A stretch of 64,000 nt of DNA, from the NCBI GenBank assembly GCA_934293575.1, contig CAKQYU010000011.1, positions 1-64,000 on the forward strand, written 5' to 3'. Each line of letters opens with the position of its first letter. Positions within the stretch are counted from its first letter, which is position 1. Of this stretch, positions 15,544 to 24,611 are shown piece after piece. The translations under genes and the position numbers were made by a program. The DNA comes from an uncultured Lachnospiraceae bacterium (lineage in GTDB: Bacteria; Bacillota; Clostridia; Lachnospirales; Lachnospiraceae). Below the pieces are notes generated by a model. That model searched no databases. It was not told the DNA's origin and saw only the letters and a program-made list of their open reading frames with translations.

Positions 15544-15656
15544 AAAGAAGCATGATGAAACATCACAAAAGGAATTCTGATTTCTTAGCTTGTCAGAATA
15601 CCGTTTAATTTACGAAAAGTGTGTTTCTCATAGTTGTGTTGCTGGAGGAAATTATT

Positions 15657-16592
15657 ATGAAAAAATTATTTTTTGAAACGGAAAAAGATGGGTTTTACGG
15701 AACCTATTATGAAAATCCAAATAGTTCCGACTGTGCTGTGATTGGTTTGTTTGGGGATGATCCGAACGATTATATGGCAAAGTGCGGAGCAAAATGGTTA
15801 CATAAAAATGGTGTAAATGTTCTTTGCATGTCACCGGGAAAGAAAAATTACAGTCATGTAAATTATCCATTGGAAAGAATTGAGACAGCGATTGGATGGC
15901 TTAAGAATAACGGAAACCGGAAAATCGGAATTATGGGAATGAGTACAGCGGGTATGGATTCTCTGGTTGCAGGTTCTTATTTTCCTGATATTACATTGAC
16001 CGTTGGTCTGACTCCAAGTGACTTTGTATGGCAGGGCTTTGAACAGGGTGAGAAGGATGGCTGTAAAGAGTGGCCGATTCCGGGAGCATCAACCCTTTCA
16101 TGGAAGGGCGAGCCTCTTGCTTATATGCCTTTCGCATATGAACATCCGGTATATTGGCAAAAGATTGAAGAAGAGACAAAAGGCTCCGGGGATTTTGAGC
16201 GCAGCACATGCTTATTTATTGATGCTGAAAAAGCAAGAGAGCATACGGAAGAGGAAATGATTAAAGTAGAAAATATAAAAGGCCGTCTGATTTTGATTGG
16301 TGCAGAGGATGATTGCTTCTGGGAAACTGCGAAATATATCCGCCGTATGGAACAACGGTTGGAAGAAAGACCACATACCTGCCAGTATGAGGCACTGGTG
16401 TATGAACATGGTACACATTTTGTATTACCGGAATCTATGCTCCGTATGGCATTGCCGGTGGGATTGAAACTGGTACTGCGTTTTGTCTTTAAGGCTGCAA
16501 AGGATTATCCGAATGAGTGTGAGGCAACCAGAAAGGATATTGATAAAAAACTTTCTGCGGCATTGAAGGAATGGAAAGAAGAAAATGAATAA
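15657..16592 (+). CDS. alpha/beta hydrolase, BAAT acyl-CoA thioesterase C-terminal type
   Basis: A 311-residue cytoplasmic hydrolase. The nucleophile elbow is GMSTAG (Ser96); the acid probably lies in GAEDDCFWE near residue 235 and the base in EHGTHF near 268. This matches the C-terminal hydrolase domain of bile acid-CoA:amino acid N-acyltransferase/acyl-CoA thioesterases; the N-terminal domain of the eukaryotic enzymes is absent, as usual in bacteria. ATG 15657 follows GGAGG; the upstream in-frame start at 15621 lacks a site. Substrate unknown. It is co-transcribed with the membrane gene at 16616. Confidence 0.8.
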   Translation: MKKLFFETEKDGFYGTYYENPNSSDCAVIGLFGDDPNDYMAKCGAKWLHKNGVNVLCMSPGKKNYSHVNYPLERIETAIGWLKNNGNRKIGIMGMSTAGMDSLVAGSYFPDITLTVGLTPSDFVWQGFEQGEKDGCKEWPIPGASTLSWKGEPLAYMPFAYEHPVYWQKIEEETKGSGDFERSTCLFIDAEKAREHTEEEMIKVENIKGRLILIGAEDDCFWETAKYIRRMEQRLEERPHTCQYEALVYEHGTHFVLPESMLRMALPVGLKLVLRFVFKAAKDYPNECEATRKDIDKKLSAALKEWKEENE

Positions 16593-16615
16593 AACCATTT
16601 TAGGAGGAGATAGAT

Positions 16616-17260
16616 ATGAATACATATGTTGTTGTCGGAATATTCGGAATTATCAGTAATTTCGTGGCATCTTTGGCAGATGTACCGCTTGTGAAACCGG
16701 GCAAGTCCGGTCCCGGTGAGGGAGTTGCAGTATCCGGAGTGAATCGGTGGTGGGCAGATGTAACACCAAACCGTTTTATCCTGTCATCATGGCTTTCGTT
16801 CCTGGGTCAGCCCGGTGCCTATGTTGTTATGTGGTTCCTTGCCGATTTGATTTCAAAGAACAGTGCGTCATTGGCACTTGCATTAAAAATCAATACATTG
16901 ATCGGATGTTTTACAGGATTAATCTGTCATGTATATTATTGCATGAAGCCACTGTTGTATCAGAAATTAAACAAGAAAATGTCGGATGATGATTGTGTGG
17001 AGGTTATAAAAGCAATTGACCCGGTTGTGATGGCACCGATGGTTCTTGGAGGGGTATCCCTTTGGCTTGGTGCGGTAATTATCGTGGCAATCGCTATTGT
17101 GACAGGCGCACTTGCAGTTTCGAAATTATGTCTGCTTTTAAATCCGGTTGTTGCAGCACTGGTTTTAATGCCTCTGAAGAAATGCGGAGTGAAAATTATC
17201 GGGATCCTTGGTGTGGGATATATGTTATTTTCTATTTTGCTTATCATTGCGGGAATGTAA
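16616..17260 (+). CDS. polytopic membrane protein of unknown function
   Basis: A 214-residue protein with about six membrane spans. The first loop has PLVKPGKSGPGEG and NRWWADV, presumably functional because of its Gly/Pro and Trp content, but I do not recognise it with confidence. It begins 23 bases after the hydrolase stop with a good GGAGGAG site, so the two are probably one operon under site 1. A hydrolase-membrane pair may act on a lipid or acyl substrate; that is a guess. Confidence 0.75.
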   Translation: MNTYVVVGIFGIISNFVASLADVPLVKPGKSGPGEGVAVSGVNRWWADVTPNRFILSSWLSFLGQPGAYVVMWFLADLISKNSASLALALKINTLIGCFTGLICHVYYCMKPLLYQKLNKKMSDDDCVEVIKAIDPVVMAPMVLGGVSLWLGAVIIVAIAIVTGALAVSKLCLLLNPVVAALVLMPLKKCGVKIIGILGVGYMLFSILLIIAGM

Positions 17261-17274
17261 TTGTTAAAATATAA

Positions 17275-17302
17275 TTGACATTATGTAACATGTTTTTATA
17301 AT
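17275..17302 (+). promoter_or_regulatory. promoter of the acetyltransferase gene
   Basis: TTGACA (17275-17280), 16 bases, TATAAT (17297-17302), then AGGAGG before ATG 17326. Confidence 0.8.
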
Positions 17303-17325
17303 ACGAATCAGGAGGTAATATACAA

Positions 17326-17943
17326 ATGACTGAACAGGAAAAAATGTTAGCCGGAAAAATCTATGATGCGAATGATAAAACATTGGTTGCATTGAGAGAA
17401 AGAGCGCATAAGTTATCGAAGCAGTATAATGATACATATGATACGGAAGAGAACAGACGGAAAGAAATTATAGATGAACTGATTCCACAGCATGGTGAAG
17501 GCTGTTACTTACAGGGTCCGATATATTTTGATTATGGTACATTCACAACAATGGGAGTCAACTGTTATGCAAATTTTAATTTTACGGTCTTGGATATCTG
17601 CCCGGTACATATTGGTGATAATGTGTTTTTTGGACCGAATTGTACCATTGCAACACCGATGCATCCGTTCCGCTGGCAGGAACGGAATATGAAGCGTAGA
17701 GAGGATGGAACACATGGGGATGATGAATACGGAAGACCGGTTACAATCGGCTCGAATTGCTGGATAGCCAGTAATGTTGTAATTGCCGGAGGCGTTACAA
17801 TCGGAGAGGGCTGTGTAATTGGCGCCGGAAGTGTTGTGACAAAAGATATTCCTGCTAATTCTTTAGCTGCCGGAAATCCATGCAGGGTTATCCGTGAGAT
17901 TACAGAGCAGGATTCCATTCGTGATATAGCAGAATTGTGGTAA
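17326..17943 (+). CDS. sugar O-acetyltransferase, LacA/Maa hexapeptide family
   Basis: A 205-residue left-handed beta-helix acetyltransferase. Residues 1-60 match the maltose/galactoside acetyltransferase N-terminal domain (EKMLAGKIYDANDKTL); hexapeptide turns follow, with the catalytic His in ATPMHPF near residue 113 and GAGSVVTKDIPANSLAAGNP near the end. It transfers acetyl from acetyl-CoA to a sugar hydroxyl, perhaps to detoxify non-metabolised sugars. Own promoter and terminator, so monocistronic. Confidence 0.9.
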   Translation: MTEQEKMLAGKIYDANDKTLVALRERAHKLSKQYNDTYDTEENRRKEIIDELIPQHGEGCYLQGPIYFDYGTFTTMGVNCYANFNFTVLDICPVHIGDNVFFGPNCTIATPMHPFRWQERNMKRREDGTHGDDEYGRPVTIGSNCWIASNVVIAGGVTIGEGCVIGAGSVVTKDIPANSLAAGNPCRVIREITEQDSIRDIAELW

Positions 17944-17975
17944 ACGATAAATCAAATTATAATGAGTGGCTGAAA

Positions 17976-18017
17976 GAGTGGCAAACCAGTGTAAATCCGG
18001 TTTGTCACTCTTTTTTT
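17976..18017 (+). terminator. rho-independent terminator
   Basis: GAGTGGCAAACC and GGTTTGTCACTC pair, with loop AGTGTAAATCC and seven T. The loop resembles that of the terminator at 10652. Confidence 0.9.
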
Positions 18018-18083
18018 ATTTATCGTATGTCTGCTTGGATATATACTTCTAAAGAGAATCAGTAAAACAAAGGTGGATTACCT

Positions 18084-18257
18084 GTCTTAGAAAACGGAAT
18101 GAAAAATTTCATTCATGACTATTCCAATCTAAGTGAGGCAGAGAAGGATTCCCTTGTGTTGTGGGATGATTATTTGATTTATGCGGTAGTATTGGAAGCA
18201 AAGGAATCGGAGCGGGAAGCGATTAAGATGGATGGGAGTTCGGAAAGATTTTGTTGA
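18084..18257 (+). pseudogene. C-terminal remnant of a DUF2207-type membrane protein
   Basis: An open stretch without a start reads NGMKNFIHDYSNLSEAEKD then LVLWDDYLIYAVVLE. This is the conserved end of predicted membrane proteins of the DUF2207 family (a K-x-F-x-x-D-[FY]-S...LWE-x-YL-x-YA pattern). An in-frame stop lies just upstream and the rest of the gene is gone. The end overlaps the promoter at 18254. Together with the terminator it explains the 17944-18314 gap. Confidence 0.55.
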
Positions 18258-18282
18258 CATTTGCGTTAGTTTAAACTAACAT
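18254..18282 (+). promoter_or_regulatory. promoter with GTTAG palindrome (site 2)
   Basis: TTGACA (18254-18259), 17 bases, TAACAT (18277-18282). The perfect palindrome GTTAGTTTAAACTAAC (18265-18280) covers the spacer and the start of the -10, the same layout as at 15515. Confidence 0.75.
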
Positions 18283-18314
18283 ATGGTTCATATAAACCAA
18301 GAAGGAGTTAGGAT

Positions 18315-18914
18315 ATGCGTGTGACAGAGCTTGATGAACAAAAAATTAATAAAATAGGTCATGCTTTTGGCTATTACGATTATGGGAAAGAGAAGGGTCT
18401 GGTATCCTGCTATCGTAGTCAGGAAGCAGCCGCAGTATATATTAACGGATATGTCCGTATGGCAGTAAAAGGTGGGCTTCTTCATACGACCGGTGAGAAG
18501 GGGGAGGCCTATATTGCCTATAAGGTTCCCGGTCAGAAGATGAATATGTCCGCAGGACTTGAATTAGTAAAGGCTTTTTTTCAATCCATGAGCTTTTCGG
18601 AATTGATTCGTTTTTTTAAGACGGTATCAAAGGGCGGTCCTGATTTAAAAAGCAGGATGGATAAGGAGAAAAAGCCTTATATATTTGTTGGATTAGTATG
18701 CGTACCGGAAGAATATCAGGGACAGGGATATATGCGTAAGGTCATGGAAATGGCATTTGCGGAAGGAAACCGGTTACAGATTCCGGTAATTCTGGATACA
18801 GATGCCAAGTCAAAATGTAATAAATATATGCACCTTGGTATGGAGTTGGCCGGCACAAGAGATTTGGGGCAGGCTGGGAAGCTGTATGATCTGATAAAAT
18901 ATCCGGATATTTAA
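18315..18914 (+). CDS. GNAT-like N-acetyltransferase
   Basis: A 199-residue protein. The acetyl-CoA motif is LVCVPEEYQGQGYMRKVM (about 135-152), followed by IPVILDTDAKSKCNKYMHLG, the usual GNAT strand-helix end. The first 100 residues form a family-specific N-terminal part. ATG 18315 follows AAGGAG. Its promoter carries the GTTAG palindrome also found before the ABC pair, so all three units may answer to one regulator that is not in this window. Confidence 0.8.
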   Translation: MRVTELDEQKINKIGHAFGYYDYGKEKGLVSCYRSQEAAAVYINGYVRMAVKGGLLHTTGEKGEAYIAYKVPGQKMNMSAGLELVKAFFQSMSFSELIRFFKTVSKGGPDLKSRMDKEKKPYIFVGLVCVPEEYQGQGYMRKVMEMAFAEGNRLQIPVILDTDAKSKCNKYMHLGMELAGTRDLGQAGKLYDLIKYPDI

Positions 18915-19014
18915 TTAAGCCGGATGGCGGGCAATTTTGGGAACAGAAGAATAACAATGTTAATAAGCAGTATTTTTTCTTTATGAAAGGGTACTGCTAA
19001 AAAATAAAACGCAG

Positions 19015-19032
19015 GTTAGTGTCCACTAACCA
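19015..19032. promoter_or_regulatory. GTTAG palindrome (site 3)
   Basis: GGTTAGTGTCCACTAACC is an 18-bp near-perfect palindrome 28 bases before the ABC start, matching the cores of sites 1 and 2. A GCAGTA/TACTGC hairpin lies just upstream (18967-18999). I could not place a convincing -35/-10. Confidence 0.65.
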
Positions 19033-19059
19033 CAAAAGAAAGGAACAGGAGGATTTGTC

Positions 19060-20850
19060 ATGAAGGACAAAAAACAAAGTGCATTGTCAAGACTAATGGA
19101 TATGGCAGGAAATCATAAATATTTTTCATACCTGTCCTGTGTATTGGCAGCAATCAGTGCATGGGTAGCATTGATTCCATTTTTCTATGTTTGGCGTATT
19201 ATCAAGGAGATTTTGGAAGTACGACCGGATTTTTCAAAAGCAACCCATATTACATCTTATGGATGGCTGGCAGTGGGATTTGCATTGCTGGCAATGGTTT
19301 TCTATATCGGAGCATTGATGTGTTCCCACAAAGCGGCATTTCGTGTGCAGACAAATATGCGTATTAAGATGATGGAGCATATTATGAAGCTTCCGCTTGG
19401 ATATGTCGAGGCAGAAGGAACCGGTAAGATTCGTAAAATTGTAATGGATTCTTCCGGTGCAACGGAGACTTTCCTTGCACATAATCTTCCGGATAAAGTG
19501 ATATCAAGAGCAACACCGATCGGATTGCTTGTCATGATGGCGGTATTTGATTGGAGACTTGGCTTGATTAGTTTAATACCGGTAGTTGCTGCATTTTTGA
19601 TTATGGGTTCTATGATGATGGGACCGAAGATGGCGGAGGATATGAAGCAGTATCAGAATTCTCTGGAAACCATGTCGGCAGAGGCAGTGGAATATGTCCG
19701 TGGTGTGCCGGTGTTAAAAACCTTTGGTCAGACTATTTTCTCATTTAAGCGTTTTAAGGCTGCAATTGATGAATATGAAAAATGGACTTTGGATTACACC
19801 AAATCCATGATGATTCCGATGATCGGATATACGGTATTTTCAAACGGTATCTTTGCGGCATTGATTCTTGCGGCTTACATATTGGGTGGAAATACCGTTA
19901 CAGACGAATTCATATTGAACCTTGTATTTTACATTTTGATTACAACCGTGCTTACAACAACCTTGATGAAGGTTGCTTATGCCGGCGAATCACAGATGAT
20001 TGTGGAAGATGCTTTAAACCGAATGGACGAGATTTTGGGAAAAGAAGAATTGCCGAATGTAACAGGTGGAGCACAGATAAAGGATGCTTCGGTAAGTCTT
20101 AAGGATGTATCCTTTTCTTATGATGAATCCAAGAAAAATGCCATTGACGGAATATCGTTAAATATCAAAGCCGGTGACCATGTCGCATTTGTTGGACCGT
20201 CCGGCGGTGGTAAGACAACACTTGCTTCTTTGATTGCAAGATTCTGGGATGTAAAGGACGGCAGTATATCGATTGGCGGCGTAGATGTCCGTAAGATTGA
20301 TACAAAGGAACTGATGAATCAGGTATCCTATGTATTTCAGGACAGTAAACTGTTAAAGACCAGTATTCTGGAAAATGTAAGAATGGGAAGACCGGATGCA
20401 ACCGATGAAGAAGTTCTTGCTGCATTGGGAAATGCACAGTGTAACGATATTATTGAAAAGCTTCCGCAGGGCGTCAATACAATTATCGGTTCTAAGGGTA
20501 CTTATGTATCCGGTGGTGAGATGCAGCGGTTATCGATTGCCAGAGCATTTCTTAAGAATGCACCGATTTTAATTTTAGATGAGGCGACTGCATTTGCCGA
20601 CCCGGATAATGAGAAGCTTGTTCAGCTTGCATTTGATAAGCTTTCAAAGGATAAAACCGTGATTATGATTGCACACCGGTTATCAACCATTACCAATGTA
20701 GATTGCATTTATGTATTAAAGGATGGGTTGATCGCAGAATCCGGAACACATGAGAAATTACTTGCTGATGGTGGAATTTACACCCATATGTGGAATGAGT
20801 ATAACAAGTCTGTAAATTGGCAGGTAGGAAAGGCTGGTGCAAAAGAATGA
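19060..20850 (+). CDS. ABC half-transporter (permease-ATPase), siderophore-type pair, first subunit
   Basis: A 596-residue protein. The permease domain includes TGKIRKIVMDSSGATETFLA (about 127-146), typical of the IrtAB/YbtPQ-like ABC pairs of Firmicutes. ATPase motifs are intact: GPSGGGKTT, VSGGEMQR and LILDEATAFAD. Such exporter-fold pairs often import iron-siderophores; others export peptides. It overlaps the second subunit by four bases. The palindrome at 19015 would fit metal- or ligand-controlled expression. Confidence 0.88.
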   Translation: MKDKKQSALSRLMDMAGNHKYFSYLSCVLAAISAWVALIPFFYVWRIIKEILEVRPDFSKATHITSYGWLAVGFALLAMVFYIGALMCSHKAAFRVQTNMRIKMMEHIMKLPLGYVEAEGTGKIRKIVMDSSGATETFLAHNLPDKVISRATPIGLLVMMAVFDWRLGLISLIPVVAAFLIMGSMMMGPKMAEDMKQYQNSLETMSAEAVEYVRGVPVLKTFGQTIFSFKRFKAAIDEYEKWTLDYTKSMMIPMIGYTVFSNGIFAALILAAYILGGNTVTDEFILNLVFYILITTVLTTTLMKVAYAGESQMIVEDALNRMDEILGKEELPNVTGGAQIKDASVSLKDVSFSYDESKKNAIDGISLNIKAGDHVAFVGPSGGGKTTLASLIARFWDVKDGSISIGGVDVRKIDTKELMNQVSYVFQDSKLLKTSILENVRMGRPDATDEEVLAALGNAQCNDIIEKLPQGVNTIIGSKGTYVSGGEMQRLSIARAFLKNAPILILDEATAFADPDNEKLVQLAFDKLSKDKTVIMIAHRLSTITNVDCIYVLKDGLIAESGTHEKLLADGGIYTHMWNEYNKSVNWQVGKAGAKE

Positions 20851-22580
20851 TAGAAAAATTAAAGCATAAATATGCGTTATCTGAAAACGGCGCAAAGAAA
20901 ATGATATGGGCATTTGTGGCAGTAACGCTTGCGAATCTTGTTTTGATGGCGCCGGTTGGTTTGTTATATCAGTTATCCTCTTATCTGTTAGAGGGAAAAG
21001 TACCAAAGGATAAGCTCGGGTTCTTTGTGGCGGGAATTATTGCAGCATTTTTCCTGATTGCATTGACAACTTGTTTTCAGTATAAGGCAACCTTTTTCTC
21101 TACTTACGTAGAAAGCGGTGTTCGTAGAAGAACACTTGCGGAGAAATTAAGAAGACTTCCACTTTCCTTCTTTGGGAAAAAGGATTTATCAGACCTGACA
21201 AACTCTATTATGTCGGATTGTGCATTGATTGAAACTGCCAGTTCCCACTGGATTCCGGAATTGATTGGTTCCATGATATCCACAACGATTATTGTAATCA
21301 GTCTGTTATTTTTTAACTGGAAGATGGCACTGGCAGCTATCTGGGTAATGCCGATTGCATTTATCATTGTATTAACCTCCAGAAAAGGATTAAAGAATGT
21401 TCAGAAAAAAACAATGTCTTATAAGCTGACTTGTTTAGATGGGATTCAGGAGGGATTGGAAACCATTAGAGACCTTCGTTCCAACAATATGACGGAAACC
21501 TACATGGAGGGATTGAATAAGAAAATTAAGGATGTAGAAAAAAATGCCATCGTATTGGAGTTTAAAAATGCGGCATATGTCTGTTGTGCACAGATGATTT
21601 TAAAACTTGGAATCGGAACCGTTGCTTTGGTTGGAAGTTTATTACTGGTTAAAGGTGAGATTACGGTGTTGACCTTCCTCCTGTTCTTGCTGGTTGTAAC
21701 AAGAATGTATGAACCGTTACAGATTGCATTACAGAATTTATCCGCTATTATCAGTCTGGATACTACCTGTGAGCGAATGGATGAAATCTTATCTCATGAG
21801 GAACAGACCGGAAATGAGGCGCTTACAAATCAGGGATACGATATTACCTTTGAGCATGTAGGATTTTCTTATGAAAGCGGAGAACAGGTTTTAAAGGATG
21901 TTTCATTTACCGCAAAGCAGGGCCGGGTAACCGCATTAATCGGACCATCCGGCGGAGGAAAGACAACTGTTTCCCGTCTGGCTGCGAGATTCTGGGATTG
22001 TCAGAAGGGTGCGATTACGGTTGGCGGAATGAATGTATCGGATATCGATCCGGAAAGTCTGTTATCCTTATATTCCATCGTCTTTCAGGATGTAACACTT
22101 TTTAACAATACGGTTATGGAAAACATCCGAATCGGTAAAAAGGATGCTACGGATGAAGAGGTAATGGCGGCTGCAAAGCTTGCAAATTGTACCGATTTTG
22201 TCGAAAAGCTTCCGAATCAATGGAATACGATGATTGGAGAAAACGGTTCGGAATTATCAGGAGGAGAACGTCAGAGAATATCCATTGCCAGAGCTTTTTT
22301 AAAGGATACGCCGATTGTTTTAATGGATGAAGCAACTGCTTCTTTGGATGTCGATAATGAGTCGGTAATTCAGGAATCCATTTCCAAGCTGATTCAGAAT
22401 AAGACGGTATTGATTATTGCACATAGAATGCGTACCGTTGACGGTGTTGACAAGATTGTTGTATTAAAGGACGGTGTGGTTGCCGAACAGGGTACACCGG
22501 AAGAATTAAAACAACAAAATGGCTTGTATAAGCATATGATTGATACACAGTTGGAAACAGGACAGTGGAAATACTGCTAA
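20847..22580 (+). CDS. ABC half-transporter, siderophore-type pair, second subunit
   Basis: A 577-residue permease-ATPase fusion. Motifs are GPSGGGKTT, LSGGERQR and VLMDEATASLD, all intact, so unlike the pair at 11.7 kb both sites of this heterodimer could hydrolyse ATP. Start ATG 20847 overlaps the preceding TGA (ATGA). The in-frame start at 20817 would lie deep inside the first gene without need. A terminator follows at 22601. Confidence 0.88.
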   Translation: MIEKLKHKYALSENGAKKMIWAFVAVTLANLVLMAPVGLLYQLSSYLLEGKVPKDKLGFFVAGIIAAFFLIALTTCFQYKATFFSTYVESGVRRRTLAEKLRRLPLSFFGKKDLSDLTNSIMSDCALIETASSHWIPELIGSMISTTIIVISLLFFNWKMALAAIWVMPIAFIIVLTSRKGLKNVQKKTMSYKLTCLDGIQEGLETIRDLRSNNMTETYMEGLNKKIKDVEKNAIVLEFKNAAYVCCAQMILKLGIGTVALVGSLLLVKGEITVLTFLLFLLVVTRMYEPLQIALQNLSAIISLDTTCERMDEILSHEEQTGNEALTNQGYDITFEHVGFSYESGEQVLKDVSFTAKQGRVTALIGPSGGGKTTVSRLAARFWDCQKGAITVGGMNVSDIDPESLLSLYSIVFQDVTLFNNTVMENIRIGKKDATDEEVMAAAKLANCTDFVEKLPNQWNTMIGENGSELSGGERQRISIARAFLKDTPIVLMDEATASLDVDNESVIQESISKLIQNKTVLIIAHRMRTVDGVDKIVVLKDGVVAEQGTPEELKQQNGLYKHMIDTQLETGQWKYC

Positions 22581-22600
22581 TTGCATACTGATTTTTTGAG

Positions 22601-22634
22601 GCTGATGTATAGAAATATACATCGGTCTTTTTTT
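22601..22634 (+). terminator. rho-independent terminator
   Basis: GATGTATA-GAAA-TATACATC with a closing G-rich base and seven T. Confidence 0.9.
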
Positions 22635-22647
22635 ATATGCACTACAA

Positions 22648-22692
22648 ACAGTGTATAACAGTTGACAACACATACACACTGTTATATACTGT
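22648..22692 (+). promoter_or_regulatory. promoter and inverted-repeat operator of the GntR-ABC operon
   Basis: TTGACA (22662-22667), 17 bases, TATACT (22685-22690), a near-consensus promoter. ACAGTGTATAACAGT (22648-22662) and ACTGTTATATACTGT (22678-22692) are inverted copies at 14 of 15 positions, placed over the -35 and -10. This is the expected design for autorepression by the YtrA-type regulator that follows. Confidence 0.85.
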
Positions 22693-22713
22693 TTATCAAT
22701 AAGGAGAAATGAT

Positions 22714-23085
22714 ATGCATATAATTTTAAATCACTCGTCAATGGTACCGATTTACGAGCAACTGATGGAACAGATAAAGTCAGAGATTATTGAACAGAAG
22801 ATTTTGGAAGGGGAAGTGCTTCCCTCGGTAAGAGTGCTTGCCGGAGAACTTCGTATCAGTGCATTGACGGTCAAAAAGGCTTATGACAAATTGGAAGAAG
22901 AAGGGTTTGTTACAACGGTACACGGAAAGGGAACGTATGTGACAGCCTCTGACAAACAGCTGGCAACGGAAGCAAGAAGAAAGGCGGTTGAGACTGATTT
23001 TGAAAAGGCAATCGAAAAGGCTAAAATGGTAGGACTTAACAGGAATGAAATTATGGAAATTGTTCAGCTTTTTTTAGAGGAATAG
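22714..23085 (+). CDS. GntR-family regulator, YtrA subfamily
   Basis: A 123-residue regulator. A winged helix-turn-helix occupies residues 10-75 (YEQLMEQIKSEI, LPSVRVLAGELRISALTVKKA, GFVTTVHGKGTYV), followed by only ~45 residues of helix, the short effector-less tail that defines YtrA. These repress ABC operons responding to cell-wall or membrane stress. It is followed after 13 bases by the ABC genes and preceded by a matching operator. Confidence 0.9.
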   Translation: MHIILNHSSMVPIYEQLMEQIKSEIIEQKILEGEVLPSVRVLAGELRISALTVKKAYDKLEEEGFVTTVHGKGTYVTASDKQLATEARRKAVETDFEKAIEKAKMVGLNRNEIMEIVQLFLEE

Positions 23086-23098
23086 AAGGGAGAGGCAG

Positions 23099-23947
23099 AT
23101 GGTTCAATTAGAAAATGTCAGGAAAGATTATGAAACATTTCGGTTTGACGTTACATTAAAGATTTTGGAGGGAAGAATTACCGGATTAGTCGGAAAGAAC
23201 GGTGCCGGAAAAAGTACTGCAATTAAATTGATATTGGGACTTACAAAAAGGGATGGCGGAACGATCCGGATTCTTGACCGGGACGTTGAAGATATGACGC
23301 CAAAGGAAAAACAGGATTTGGGAGTTGCTCTGGCAGAAGCGGGATTTAGTTCGCAGTTAATGATAACGGATATCTTGAAAATTCTTGAAAAACTGTATGA
23401 TTCCTTTGAACGGGATTTCTTTGTGGAAAAATGCCGGGAATTACAATTGCCGATGAAGAAACGGATTGGAGAGTTTTCAACCGGAATGAGAGCGATGTTA
23501 AAGACGTTGATTGCTATTACACATCAGGCAAAGTTGTTGATTTTGGATGAACCGACAGCCGGATTGGATGTGGATGCCAGAAACCGGGTTCAGGATATGT
23601 TGCGTTCCTATATGGCAGAAGATAGTAGCAGAAGTATTCTGATTACCTCACATATTGCCTCGGATTTGGAACGTTTGTGTGATGACATTTATCTGATTCA
23701 TGATGGGAAAATACTGCTGCATGAAGATATCGATAATTTATTGGAAAACTACGGAGTGTTAAAATTAGATGAAACACAGTATGAGCAATTGGATAAAGAA
23801 TCGGTGCTGCAAAGTCGGAAGGAATCATACGGCTATGCGTGTCTGGTAAAAGACAAACAATTTTATAGAGAAAATTATCCAAAGATTGTGATTGAAAATG
23901 GTGGAATTGATGAGTTGATATTAATGATGACAGGAGGATATCGGTAA
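23099..23947 (+). CDS. ABC transporter ATPase (YtrB/BcrA-like)
   Basis: A 282-residue ATPase. Walker A GKNGAGKST at about 35-43, Walker B LLILDEPTAGLD, and a degenerate signature FSTGMRAM in place of LSGGQ, as is common in this class. It lacks membrane segments and pairs with the ABC-2 permease whose ATG overlaps its stop (TAATG). Likely part of a GntR-controlled exporter. Confidence 0.9.
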   Translation: MVQLENVRKDYETFRFDVTLKILEGRITGLVGKNGAGKSTAIKLILGLTKRDGGTIRILDRDVEDMTPKEKQDLGVALAEAGFSSQLMITDILKILEKLYDSFERDFFVEKCRELQLPMKKRIGEFSTGMRAMLKTLIAITHQAKLLILDEPTAGLDVDARNRVQDMLRSYMAEDSSRSILITSHIASDLERLCDDIYLIHDGKILLHEDIDNLLENYGVLKLDETQYEQLDKESVLQSRKESYGYACLVKDKQFYRENYPKIVIENGGIDELILMMTGGYR

Positions 23948-24591
23948 TGAGAGGTTTGTTAGAAAAAGATATTCGGTTAATGCGGCAAAGAAAAAGTACA
24001 TTGTTTATTTTTGCACTGGCTTTTGTGTTGGGTCTGTCGCAAAGCAGTACATTTATATTGGGTTATTTGCCGTTTCTGGGAATCACTGTATTAATCAGTA
24101 CCATTTCATATGATGAGGTTGAAAACGGATACCAGTTTCTTATGACATTGCCCGTAAATCGTAAACTTTATGTACAGGAAAAATATATGCTCTGTATATT
24201 GGGTGCGGTGTCCTCATGGATTGTTGCGGATATTTTGTATTTTCTGGCAAAGCTGGTTCGGCACGGTGCAATTATATGGAAAGAGGAACTTCTGACGGTT
24301 GCGGTATTTTTGCCTGTGATTTTTCTTATGATATCTTTAATGATACCGGTTCAATTACGATTTGGTGCGGAAAAAAGCCGGATTGTTTTGCTTGGATGTA
24401 TTGGTGCCATCCTTTTATTTTTTTATCTGCTTCGTAATTTAATCGGAAATGAAAAAATAAATGCTATGCTGCATCGGCTGGATTCCGCTTCTGATGGCTG
24501 GATGATTGCTGTTGGTATAGGAATTACGTTAACAGCAGTCATCATTTCTTTTCTGATAAGCTGTAGAATAATGGAGAAGAAGGAGTTATAA
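23947..24591 (+). CDS. ABC-2 type permease
   Basis: A 214-residue membrane protein with six predicted spans; the N-terminus MRGLLEKDIRLMRQRKS is the amphipathic entry of the ABC-2 permease family (PF13346-like). It is the membrane partner of the ATPase at 23099. The substrate is not evident. The final gene of the operon; no clear terminator follows before the ppk1 leader. Confidence 0.85.
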   Translation: MRGLLEKDIRLMRQRKSTLFIFALAFVLGLSQSSTFILGYLPFLGITVLISTISYDEVENGYQFLMTLPVNRKLYVQEKYMLCILGAVSSWIVADILYFLAKLVRHGAIIWKEELLTVAVFLPVIFLMISLMIPVQLRFGAEKSRIVLLGCIGAILLFFYLLRNLIGNEKINAMLHRLDSASDGWMIAVGIGITLTAVIISFLISCRIMEKKEL

Positions 24592-24611
24592 TTAGTACAT
24601 ATTGCAGCCTC

